Below are positions 1 to 7,689 of a DNA stretch of 50,099 bases, in pieces (the first letter of the stretch is position 1; each line of letters begins with the position of its first letter). A program made the translations under genes and the position numbers. The notes beneath the pieces were generated by a model. That model did not search any database, was not told where the DNA came from, and was given only the letters and a program-made list of their open reading frames with translations. This DNA comes from DATBIS01 sp036556805 (GTDB lineage: Bacteria > Actinomycetota > UBA4738 > HRBIN12), in the NCBI GenBank assembly GCA_036556805.1, contig DATBIS010000102.1:1-50099 (forward strand), in the 5' to 3' direction.

Positions 1-500
1 GAGCCGCACGCGCCGGCATCATCGAAACGACCTTCAAGGAGGAGACCGAGACCGACCTGTTCGGCGAGCAGACGGTCCTGTGCGGCGGCATCTCCGAGCT
101 CGTGAAGAGCGGTTTCGAGACCCTCGTGGAGGCCGGCTATCAGCCGGAGATCGCGTACTTCGAGTGCCTCCACGAGCTGAAGCTCATCATCGACCTCATC
201 TACGAGGGCGGCCTTTCGTGGATGCGCTACTCCGTGTCCGACACGGCCGAGTGGGGGGACTACCAGAGCGGTCCTCGCGTGATCGACGACGGTGTGCGCG
301 CACGCATGCGCCAGGTCCTCTCGGAGATCCAGGACGGGGCGTTCGCGAAGGAGTGGATCGGGGAGGCGCAGGCCGGCTTCCCCCACTTCCTCGCGCTTCG
401 GAAGGAGGAGCACCTGTCCCAGCTCGAGCAGGTGGGCCGGGAGCTCCGCCGCATGATGCCCTGGCTGGAATCCGAGGAGAAGGTGGCCCCCGATGACTAA
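1..500 (+). CDS. ilvC: Ketol-acid reductoisomerase, C-terminal part (5' end outside window)
   Basis: The enzyme converts acetohydroxy acids to dihydroxy acids in valine, leucine and isoleucine synthesis, using NAD(P)H and Mg. The reading frame is open from the window edge (first full codon at 3) to TAA at 498-500, giving about 165 residues of the knotted C-terminal domain. Seen: ETDLFGEQTVLCGG followed by AGYQPEIAYFECLHELKLI and later GGLSWMRYSVSDTAEWGDY, all hallmark KARI metal and substrate blocks that carry the conserved acidic residues. The N-terminal Rossmann domain lies upstream of the window. Its stop overlaps the start of leuA by 8 bases, so the two are cotranscribed and probably translationally coupled. 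Confidence 0.97.
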   Translation, partial: AARAGIIETTFKEETETDLFGEQTVLCGGISELVKSGFETLVEAGYQPEIAYFECLHELKLIIDLIYEGGLSWMRYSVSDTAEWGDYQSGPRVIDDGVRARMRQVLSEIQDGAFAKEWIGEAQAGFPHFLALRKEEHLSQLEQVGRELRRMMPWLESEEKVAPDD

Positions 501-2055
501 CGGCAACGTCGGCGACGTAGACGTCGTCCGGATCTTCGACACCACGCTGCGCGACGGCGAGCAGGCGCCCGGCATCGCGCTCACGCAAGCCGAGAAGGTC
601 GAGATCGCCGAGCAGCTCGCGCGGCTGAACGTCGACGTGCTCGAGGCCGGATTCCCGGTTTCGTCGCAAGGTGAGTTCGAGGCGGTCGCCGAGATCGCCT
701 CGAGCGTGCGAGGGCCGGTGATCGCCGCGCTCGCCCGCACCACCACCGGCGACATCGAGCGGGCGGCCGAGGCGCTGAAGGGCGCCGACCGCTGGCGGAT
801 CCACACGTTCATCTCGACATCGGACATCCAGATGAGCGCGATGCTCCGGATGTCGAACACGCAGGTGCTGGACGCGATCCGCGAGAACGTGCGGCTCGCC
901 GTGGGCTACACGGACGACGTCGAGTTCTCGGCCCAGGACGCCACGCGCACGGAGCTCGCGTTCCTGCTCGAGTGCTTCCGCGTCGCGGTCGAGGCCGGCG
1001 CAACCACGATCAACGTCCCCGACACCGTGGGGTACGCCACGCCGACGGAGTTCGGCGAGCTCGTGCGGCTCGTTCGGGAATCGGTGCCGGACCCGGTCGT
1101 GATCTCGACCCACTGCCACAACGACCTCGGCATGGCGGTGGCGAACTCGCTCGCCGGCATCGAGCACGGCGCGCGCCAGATCGAGGTCGCGGTGAACGGA
1201 ATCGGCGAGCGTGCCGGAAACTGCTCGCTCGAGGAGGTCGCGATGATCATCCGCACGCGCGGCGAGCACCTCGGCGTGCGACACGGGCTGAACCTGAAGG
1301 AGATCACCCGCACGTCGCGCCTCGTGAGCATGACGACCGGCTATTCCGTGCAGCCGAACAAGGCCGTGGTCGGTTCGTCGGCGTTCGCCCACGAGAGCGG
1401 CATCCATCAGCACGGCGTGCTGAGCAACCGGGCGACCTACGAGATCATGGACCCCGTCGAGATCGGCCTCGAGGGCAACCGGATCGTGCTCGGCAAGCAC
1501 TCCGGGCGCCACGCGTTCGTCGATGCCCTCACGAAGCTCGGCATCGCGCTCGACGACGAGCAGCTCAATCGCACGTTCGCACGGTTCAAGGACCTCGCCG
1601 ACCGCAAGATCACGCTCACCGACCAGGACCTCGAGGCGATCGTCTCCGAGGAGATCGGCGGCGGGAAGGAGGACGTTCTCGTGCTCGAGGCCGTCCAGGT
1701 CGCGGGCGGGACCCACCTCGCTCCCACGGCGACGGTCCGACTCCGGCGCGGCGAGGAGCTGATCGAGGAGTCGGCGATGGGCGACGGCATGATCGACGCA
1801 GCCTGCGGGGCGATCCAGCGCGCGGCGGGCGTCGAGGCGCGGCTCGTGAGCTTCCACGTCTCGAGCGTCACCGGCGGATCCGACGCCTTGGGCGACGTCG
1901 TCGTGCAGCTCGACGTCGAGGGCCTCAGGGTGACGGGGCGCGGCGTGGCCACCGACGTGGTCGAAGCCTCGGCGCGTGCTTATCTCGCCGCGATCAACCG
2001 GGCCCTCCAGGTGCAGGAGGGCGAACGCGACGCGGCGAGCGAGCCGGCGCCGTGA
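493..2055 (+). CDS. leuA: 2-isopropylmalate synthase
   Basis: Condenses acetyl-CoA with 2-ketoisovalerate, the committed step of leucine synthesis. The protein has 520 residues, normal for bacterial LeuA. Seen: an N-terminal HMGL-like TIM barrel beginning RIFDTTLRDGEQ (metal Asp16), the metal pair H207-C-H209 in THCHNDLGMAV, and N243 in the GERAGNCSLEE block; then the linker with HESGIHQHG and a C-terminal LeuA dimer/allosteric domain from about residue 395 to 508. The regulatory domain implies leucine feedback inhibition (family knowledge). ATG at 493 overlaps the ilvC stop by 8 bases; the stop TGA overlaps the GTG start of leuB. CimA downstream is a relative, but this copy has the LeuA-type barrel and C-terminus. 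Confidence 0.95.
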   Translation: MTNGNVGDVDVVRIFDTTLRDGEQAPGIALTQAEKVEIAEQLARLNVDVLEAGFPVSSQGEFEAVAEIASSVRGPVIAALARTTTGDIERAAEALKGADRWRIHTFISTSDIQMSAMLRMSNTQVLDAIRENVRLAVGYTDDVEFSAQDATRTELAFLLECFRVAVEAGATTINVPDTVGYATPTEFGELVRLVRESVPDPVVISTHCHNDLGMAVANSLAGIEHGARQIEVAVNGIGERAGNCSLEEVAMIIRTRGEHLGVRHGLNLKEITRTSRLVSMTTGYSVQPNKAVVGSSAFAHESGIHQHGVLSNRATYEIMDPVEIGLEGNRIVLGKHSGRHAFVDALTKLGIALDDEQLNRTFARFKDLADRKITLTDQDLEAIVSEEIGGGKEDVLVLEAVQVAGGTHLAPTATVRLRRGEELIEESAMGDGMIDAACGAIQRAAGVEARLVSFHVSSVTGGSDALGDVVVQLDVEGLRVTGRGVATDVVEASARAYLAAINRALQVQEGERDAASEPAP

Positions 2056-3101
2056 CGGGCTCCTACCGCCTCGGCGTCATCGCCGGCGACGGCACCGGGC
2101 CCGAGGTCGTGCGCGAGGGACTCAAGGTGTTGGAGGCCGTTCGGGAGGGGTTCGACGTCGAGCTCGTCACGTTCGACCTCGGCGCCGCCCGGTATCTCCG
2201 TACGGGCGAGACGCTGCCCGACGGCGACCTCGAGACGCTCCGCGGCCTCGACGGCATCCTGCTCGGCGCGGTGGGCGACCCCCGCGTGAAGCCGGGGATC
2301 CTCGAGCGGGACCTGCTGCTCCGCATGCGGTTCGAGCTGGGGCAGTACGTGAACCTGCGTCCGGTCGTGCGCTACCCAGGCGTGCAGACGCTGATCCCTT
2401 CCCAGGCGGAGGACGACGTGAACTTCGTGGTGGTCCGCGAGAACTCCGAGGGCCTCTACACCGGCGCGGGCGGGTTTCACCGCAAGGGCACGGAGCACGA
2501 GGTTGCCGTGCAGGAGTCGATCAACACGCGACACGGGGTCGAGAGGATCGTGCGGTACGCGTTCGACCTGGCGCGCATGCGCCGGCGGAAGCTCACGCTC
2601 GTGCACAAGACGAACGTGCTGACGTTCGCGGGGGACCTCTATCAACGCGTGGTGGACGAGGTCGGCGGCGAGTACCCGGACGTCGAGCGCGACTACGTGC
2701 ACGTCGACGCCGCGTGCATCTACTTCCTGGAGTCGCCCGGCCGGTTCGACGTGATCGTCACCGACAACCTGTTCGGCGACATCATCACCGACCTTGGCGC
2801 GATGCTGCAGGGCGGGATGGGCATCGCGGCTGGAGGGAACATCAACCCGGACGGCGTCTCGATGTTCGAGCCGATCGGCGGCACCGCTCCCGACCACACC
2901 GGCAAGGGCACGATCAACCCGCTCGCGGCGATCGGCGCCGTGCAGATGCTCCTCGCGCAACTCGGCGAGGACGAGGCTGCCGCGCGCGCCCGCGCCGGCA
3001 TCCGGTTCGCGTGCTCGAAGGTGTCCTCGATGCGAGCGGGCGAGATGGGCTTCTCGACGAGCGAGGTTGGCGACCTCGTCGTGGAGGGCGCGGCGCGATG
3101 A
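2052..3101 (+). CDS. leuB: 3-isopropylmalate dehydrogenase
   Basis: NAD-dependent oxidative decarboxylation of 3-isopropylmalate in leucine synthesis; next to cimA it may also act on the methylmalate of the citramalate route (inference). The start is GTG at 2052, overlapping the leuA stop (GTGA); the product has 349 residues. Seen: GDGTGPEVV near the N-terminus, the ERDLLLRMRFELGQYVNLRP substrate block, K186 in HKTNV, and acidic metal ligands D219, D243 and D247 in the FGDIITDLGA region, then FEPIGGTAPD. The sequence resembles actinobacterial LeuB. leuC and leuD are not in this window. The stop overlaps the cimA ATG (ATGA). Confidence 0.93.
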   Translation: MTGSYRLGVIAGDGTGPEVVREGLKVLEAVREGFDVELVTFDLGAARYLRTGETLPDGDLETLRGLDGILLGAVGDPRVKPGILERDLLLRMRFELGQYVNLRPVVRYPGVQTLIPSQAEDDVNFVVVRENSEGLYTGAGGFHRKGTEHEVAVQESINTRHGVERIVRYAFDLARMRRRKLTLVHKTNVLTFAGDLYQRVVDEVGGEYPDVERDYVHVDAACIYFLESPGRFDVIVTDNLFGDIITDLGAMLQGGMGIAAGGNINPDGVSMFEPIGGTAPDHTGKGTINPLAAIGAVQMLLAQLGEDEAAARARAGIRFACSKVSSMRAGEMGFSTSEVGDLVVEGAAR

Positions 3102-4684
3102 GCTCACCGACCCGCCGCGTGGAGCTGTACGACACGACCCTGCGCGACGGCGCACAGGGCACGGGGTTCTCGTACTCGATCGAGGACAGGCTTCGGATCC
3201 TCCACAAGATCGATCAGCTCGGTGTCCCCTACATCGAGGGAGGCTGGCCGGGCGCGAACCCGCGCGAGACCGAGTTCTTCAAGCTCGCGTCGAAGGAGCA
3301 GCTGCGCCACGCGACGCTCACGGCGTTCGGCATGACGCGACGGGCGGGGGAGAGCGCCGAGTCGTCGGCGGTCCTGCGCGACCTGCTCGACGCCGGCACC
3401 GAGGTCGTGTGCCTCGTCGGGAAGTCGTGGGACCTTCACGTCACCGAGGCGCTCCGCACCACTCCCGACGAGGCGATCGCGATGGTAGGCGACTCCGTCG
3501 CGTTCCTGCGCCGCGAGGGGCGGCGCGTGTTCTTCGACGCGGAGCACTTCTTCGACGGGTATCGAAGCGACGCGGCGTTCGCGCTGCGCGTGCTGGGGGC
3601 CGCCGAGACCGCCGGTGCCGAACGGCTCGTGCTCTGCGACACGAACGGAGGGATGCTCCCGCTCGAGGTCGCACGCGTGGTGGGCGAGGTGCGCGACGGC
3701 GTGTCGGTGCCGCTCGGGATCCACGTGCACAACGATGCCGGCTGCGCGGTCGCGAACTCCCTCATCGCGGTCGACCAGGGCGTCGTGCAGGTCCAGGCCG
3801 TCGTGAACGGCTACGGGGAGCGCACCGGCAACGCCGACCTGATCCCGATCGCCGCGAACCTCGCGTTGAAGATGGAGGTGGAGTGCCTGCCCCCGGGCGC
3901 CGTCGAGCGGCTCACCGAGGTGGCGCACTACGTGGCGGAGGTCGCGAACGTGTCGCCCGACTCGCGCCAGCCGTACGCCGGCCGGTACGCGTTCACCCAC
4001 AAGGCCGGGCTGCACGCGAGCGGCGTCGCTCGCCGGTCGGATGCCTACGAGCACGTGCCCCCCGAGATCGTCGGCAACCGGCGTGGGGTCGTGGCGAGCG
4101 ACCTCGGCGGCGGCGCGACGATCAAGATGAAGGCGCTCGAGTTCGGCCTCGCGCTCGACGAGGGCTCGATCCCGTCGGTCCTGCACGACCTCAAGGACCT
4201 CGAGGCGCGCGGGTACACGTTCGAGGTCGCCGACGCGTCGCTCGAGCTTCTGATGCGCCGCGCCGACGGCTGGCGGCAGCCGTTCTTCGAAATCGAGAGC
4301 TTTCGCGTGCACGTCGAGCAGGGTGCGGGGGACGACGCCTCGCTCGCCGAGGCCACCGTGAAGGTCGTCACGAAGGGGACCCGGCACATCGAGAGCGCCG
4401 AGGGCCAGGGTCCCGTGGGCGCGCTCGACAACGCGCTCCGCAAAGCGCTCGCGAACGACTACCCGGAGCTCGACCTGATGTCGCTCGAGGACTACCGGGT
4501 GCGCGTGCTCGACGACACGCACGGCACCGGCGCCGTCGTGCGCGTGCTGATCGACACGTCGAACGGCGAGCGCGAGTGGACGACGGTGGGGGTGAGCGAG
4601 AACATCATCGAGGCCTCGTGGGAGGCGCTCACCGACGCCTACCTCTACGGCCTGCTCCATCCACGCGAGGACCGCGAGGGCTGA
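3098..4684 (+). CDS. cimA: (R)-citramalate synthase
   Basis: Condenses pyruvate with acetyl-CoA to citramalate, the entry to isoleucine synthesis that bypasses threonine. The product has 528 residues, as expected for the long CimA family. Seen: VELYDTTLRDGAQ (metal Asp12), GGWPGANPRE typical of CimA rather than LeuA, metal His209 and His211 in GIHVHNDAGCAVAN, a YGERTGNADL block, THKAGLHASG, and a C-terminal LeuA-type regulatory domain from about residue 400. The ATG overlaps the leuB stop (ATGA). With ilvC, leuA and leuB upstream it forms one operon, so 2-ketobutyrate for isoleucine can come from citramalate. Homocitrate or 2-isopropylmalate synthase activity is less likely. Confidence 0.93.
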   Translation: MSSPTRRVELYDTTLRDGAQGTGFSYSIEDRLRILHKIDQLGVPYIEGGWPGANPRETEFFKLASKEQLRHATLTAFGMTRRAGESAESSAVLRDLLDAGTEVVCLVGKSWDLHVTEALRTTPDEAIAMVGDSVAFLRREGRRVFFDAEHFFDGYRSDAAFALRVLGAAETAGAERLVLCDTNGGMLPLEVARVVGEVRDGVSVPLGIHVHNDAGCAVANSLIAVDQGVVQVQAVVNGYGERTGNADLIPIAANLALKMEVECLPPGAVERLTEVAHYVAEVANVSPDSRQPYAGRYAFTHKAGLHASGVARRSDAYEHVPPEIVGNRRGVVASDLGGGATIKMKALEFGLALDEGSIPSVLHDLKDLEARGYTFEVADASLELLMRRADGWRQPFFEIESFRVHVEQGAGDDASLAEATVKVVTKGTRHIESAEGQGPVGALDNALRKALANDYPELDLMSLEDYRVRVLDDTHGTGAVVRVLIDTSNGEREWTTVGVSENIIEASWEALTDAYLYGLLHPREDREG

Positions 4685-4686
4685 GC

Positions 4687-5202
4687 GTGCGCATCCGCGA
4701 GGCGTCACCCAACGACGCTCGCGCGATCGCGGAGGTGCACGTGGCTTCGTGGCGGTGGGCGTATCGCGGGCTGATCCCCGACGACTTCCTCGAGGGGCTC
4801 TCTGTGGACGATCGCGAGACGCGCTGGCGGGAGGGGCTCACGGAACGGTCGCCCGGTCGGGCCTGTGTCGTGGCCGACGATCATCAGGGCCGCCTCGTGG
4901 GGTTCGCAGCGTTCGGGACCGCGGCCGATCCGGCGAGCTCCCCGGAAGGATCCGGCGAGGTGCATGCGATCTACGTCGACGAGTTCGTCGCCGGCACGGG
5001 CGTCGGCCGAGAGCTGTTCGGGGCCGCGGCGGCCGGCCTTCGCGAACTGGGGTACCAGCGCGCGTTTCTCTGGGTGCTCGCGACGAACGATCGGGCCCGA
5101 CGCTTCTACGAGAAGGCCGGCTGGTCATGGGACGGCGCGGAGAACACGCACCAGTTCGAGTGCGCGAACGAGCCGATCGTCCGGTACGTCACCCATCTCT
5201 AG
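4687..5202 (+). CDS. GNAT-family N-acetyltransferase
   Basis: A 171-residue acetyl-CoA-dependent transferase of the GNAT superfamily; substrate unknown. Seen: RIREASPNDARAIAEVHVASWRWAYRG at the N-terminus, IYVDEFVAGTGVGRELF carrying the acetyl-CoA pyrophosphate loop (G-x-G-x-G type) near residues 100-108, and FYEKAGW near the C-terminus. The GTG start at 4687 lies two bases after the cimA stop, so it is the last cistron of the branched-chain operon, though nothing shows a role in that pathway. Its stop overlaps the stop of the converging peptidase gene by four bases. Confidence 0.9.
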   Translation: MRIREASPNDARAIAEVHVASWRWAYRGLIPDDFLEGLSVDDRETRWREGLTERSPGRACVVADDHQGRLVGFAAFGTAADPASSPEGSGEVHAIYVDEFVAGTGVGRELFGAAAAGLRELGYQRAFLWVLATNDRARRFYEKAGWSWDGAENTHQFECANEPIVRYVTHL

Positions 5203-6428
5203 ACGGCTGCGTTGTTCTGGACGATCCGAGCGATCGAGTCCTCCAGCTTCACGGCCGCCGTCTTCGACATGCCCTTGGAAAGGATCGAGAACTCGGCCCA
5301 CGCCTTCTCGTGCTTGAGCCACACCCAGCCCGAGAGCGCCGAGATCCCGTCGAGGGTGCCGGTCTTCGCGCGCACGCGGACGCCCTTCAACCGATCCACG
5401 AGGGTGCCCTGGCCGCGTCGCGGGAGCGCCGCACGAAGGTTCTCCAGCCACGAGGCATCGTCGGCGACCCAGAGGAGCTTGACGATCCCGGACGCGGTGA
5501 CGCGGTTCGCGTACGACAGGCCCGAGCAGTCGTGGTGCGTGAAGCTCTTCACGCCGTTGGCGTCCTCGTAGGTCGAGATCGCGTTCGCGCCCTTCACGAT
5601 CGTCCCGGGCGGGCCGCTGATCTCCGCGCCGAGCCCCTTGCCGAGCACCTCCGCATAGAAGTTGATCGACGCCACGTTCATCTTGCGAAGGAGGACCTGC
5701 ATCCGAACGGACTCGATCTTCGCGACCGTCGTGAGCCCGTTGCCCGGGTCGCCGACTCCGGGCTTGCCCGAGACCGGGATGCCGCGTCCTTCGAGCTGGT
5801 GCAGCAGCGACGTCGCGGCTCGATGCTCCGGATCGTCGATGTGGCCGCCGTTCGGCCCGACGTTGCCCTCCCACGTGAGCGCGGTGGGGAGCGGGATCTC
5901 TTCCGCGGGGAAGTCGTCCTTCCATCCCACGGCCCACCAGTCGTGGGAGAAGTAGCTCGTCGAACCCATCACGCGCCCGTGCACGCGTTCGATCCCGGCC
6001 TGCTTCATCTGCTTCGCGAGGTCGATCATCTCCGACTTGCCCGTGCGCGGGTCACCCCGTCCGACGATCCAGACGTTGCCCTCGATCACGCCGTCGCCGT
6101 CGGGAGCGTTCTCCGCCCGAACCCGGGTGGGGAGCCGCACGTCGGGACCCATCGCGTCGAGGATCGCCATCGAGAGGAGGAGCTTCTCGTTCGACGCCGG
6201 CGTGCGCCGGACACCGGCACGGTGGCGATACAGGAAGTCGCCCTGGTAGCCGACCACGACCGACATCGCGTGGCCGGCTACGAGGTCGTCGATGCGTTCC
6301 TCCCACCCCGCCGGGGCGGCGGCGGCCTCGACGGTCTGGGGGCCGGCGCGGGCAAGGCCCGGAGCGAACGCGATGAGCGTGAACGTGAGGGCGCAGGCGA
6401 GCGGGAGGCGGGCACGCACCCGCCGCAT
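5199..6428 (-). CDS. dacB: D-alanyl-D-alanine carboxypeptidase/endopeptidase, PBP4 family (peptidase S13)
   Basis: A penicillin-binding protein that trims or cleaves peptidoglycan cross-links outside the membrane. The protein has 409 residues with an N-terminal signal sequence (RARLPLACALTFTLIAFAPGLARA). The three catalytic motifs are visible: S79-N-E-K82, S254-I-N256 and K355-T-G357, plus the family block CSGLSYANRVTA. The Cys at residue 301 replaces a commonly seen Gly in the D-G-S-G-L block; I see no other loss. The long insert between the first two motifs is typical of class C PBP4. It converges on the GNAT gene with a four-base overlap and is followed upstream by an acyltransferase on the same strand. 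Confidence 0.92.
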   Translation of the reverse strand: MRRVRARLPLACALTFTLIAFAPGLARAGPQTVEAAAAPAGWEERIDDLVAGHAMSVVVGYQGDFLYRHRAGVRRTPASNEKLLLSMAILDAMGPDVRLPTRVRAENAPDGDGVIEGNVWIVGRGDPRTGKSEMIDLAKQMKQAGIERVHGRVMGSTSYFSHDWWAVGWKDDFPAEEIPLPTALTWEGNVGPNGGHIDDPEHRAATSLLHQLEGRGIPVSGKPGVGDPGNGLTTVAKIESVRMQVLLRKMNVASINFYAEVLGKGLGAEISGPPGTIVKGANAISTYEDANGVKSFTHHDCSGLSYANRVTASGIVKLLWVADDASWLENLRAALPRRGQGTLVDRLKGVRVRAKTGTLDGISALSGWVWLKHEKAWAEFSILSKGMSKTAAVKLEDSIARIVQNNAAV

Positions 6429-6442
6429 GCTACGCGGTCGGC

Positions 6443-7639
6443 CTAGACGACGCGAGCGCTCCGGTCAGGGCGCCGCGCCGGACGCTCGAAGCGCGCGAGG
6501 ATCGCGACGAACACGACCAGGAACACGGCCGGAACCGCAATCCAGAGCGGGCGCTCGAGCCACCACCGCACGGTGCTGTCGGTCTCGCGCCCGAAGCCGA
6601 GCGGCCACAGCACGAGGACCGCGAGCACGTACGCGGTCATGTGCCACAGGAAGAGCGTCATGACGACGGTGTTCCCGAGCACGACGGCCTTCCAGGGCCG
6701 GGGTCGCGCGAGCCAGCGCGACACGATCGGCCTCGCGAGCATCGCGAGGCCGATCGACCAGAAGGTCATGGCCACGAGCGCGAGCGTCGGCGGGTTCATG
6801 TTCGAGATCGGTTCGTTGTCGGTGCCCAGCAGGCTCTTCGGGTAGTGGGGGAGGCCCGAGAAGAACTCGGGGCCGTGGCCGAACCAGATCGGCGGGTTCG
6901 TGAGGAGGATCAGCGTCGCGAGGCCGGCGAGCGCGATCGCCACCCATCGCGCGCGCGAGATCCGGGCGAACGTGCCGTCCGCGTAGAAGTAGCCGAGTTG
7001 GTGCGCGAGGAGCCATACGCTTGCGACGTTCGGGATGCGGGCGGCCTCGATGCCGCCGGCGAAGCCGAAGGCGTCGCCGGCGGCGGCCGCGAGCAGCAGC
7101 ACCGCCGGCACGGCTGCGCCGTACCGGCGGTGCAACCCGATCGTGACCGGCGAGACGAGGACCACCAGGATGTACACGCCGAGGAACCAGAGCGGACCGA
7201 ACGGCACCGTCGCGGGCGGCGGCTTCACGCCGCGCCAGAGCCCGGTCCCGCAGCAGTCGATGAGGTGGAGAACGACCTCGATGCCGATCCAGACGAAGAC
7301 GAACAGCGCGGTGGGCTTGAGCAGCCGCTCCATCCGGGTTCGCAGGAACCGGCCGGTCCCCTCTCCCCGTCTCCGCATCGACTCGAACGCGGTGAGGTTC
7401 GCGAACCCGCCGACGAAGAAGAAGATCGGGATCACCTGCAGGAACCAGGTCGCGAGCCAGAGCCACGACGTCTCGCCGATCGCAGAGACCGTGAAGATCC
7501 TGCCGTCCTGCCATCGATTCATGCTGATGAACCAGTGACCGAGCACGACGGCGGCGATGCTCGCGGCCCGGAGGAAGTCCACGTAGCGGTCGCGCGTCGC
7601 CGGCGTCTGCTCCGCGATGCGGTCGAGCGAAGAGCTCAT
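6443..7639 (-). CDS. Membrane acyltransferase, acyltransferase-3 family
   Basis: An integral membrane protein of 398 residues, expected to acylate a cell-surface glycan or lipid. Seen: the opening RDRYVDFLRAASIAAVVLGHWF has the R/K-x-x-x-x-D-x-x-R-x-x-x-x-x-x-V-x-x-x-H pattern of this family with the catalytic His, followed by about ten hydrophobic segments (for example FLQVIPIFFFVGGFAN, FGPLWFLGVYILVVLVSP, VVMTLFLWHMTAYVLAVLVLWPLG). The ATG at 7639 follows a weak TAGGA ribosome site. It may share a transcript with the peptidase gene 14 bases downstream, so a role in cell-envelope decoration is plausible but inferred; the acceptor is unknown. Confidence 0.85.
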   Translation of the reverse strand: MSSSLDRIAEQTPATRDRYVDFLRAASIAAVVLGHWFISMNRWQDGRIFTVSAIGETSWLWLATWFLQVIPIFFFVGGFANLTAFESMRRRGEGTGRFLRTRMERLLKPTALFVFVWIGIEVVLHLIDCCGTGLWRGVKPPPATVPFGPLWFLGVYILVVLVSPVTIGLHRRYGAAVPAVLLLAAAAGDAFGFAGGIEAARIPNVASVWLLAHQLGYFYADGTFARISRARWVAIALAGLATLILLTNPPIWFGHGPEFFSGLPHYPKSLLGTDNEPISNMNPPTLALVAMTFWSIGLAMLARPIVSRWLARPRPWKAVVLGNTVVMTLFLWHMTAYVLAVLVLWPLGFGRETDSTVRWWLERPLWIAVPAVFLVVFVAILARFERPARRPDRSARVV

Positions 7640-7689
7640 GTCGATCCTAGGAGGAGCCTACGCCGCTGCGGCCGTGCGTTCCCTGCGGA

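Noticed and set aside
196..1857. Long open frame on the minus strand opposite leuA
   Set aside because: Mirrors leuA in a codon-biased, G+C-rich sequence; Arg/Asp/His-rich translation with no domain and leuA is certain.
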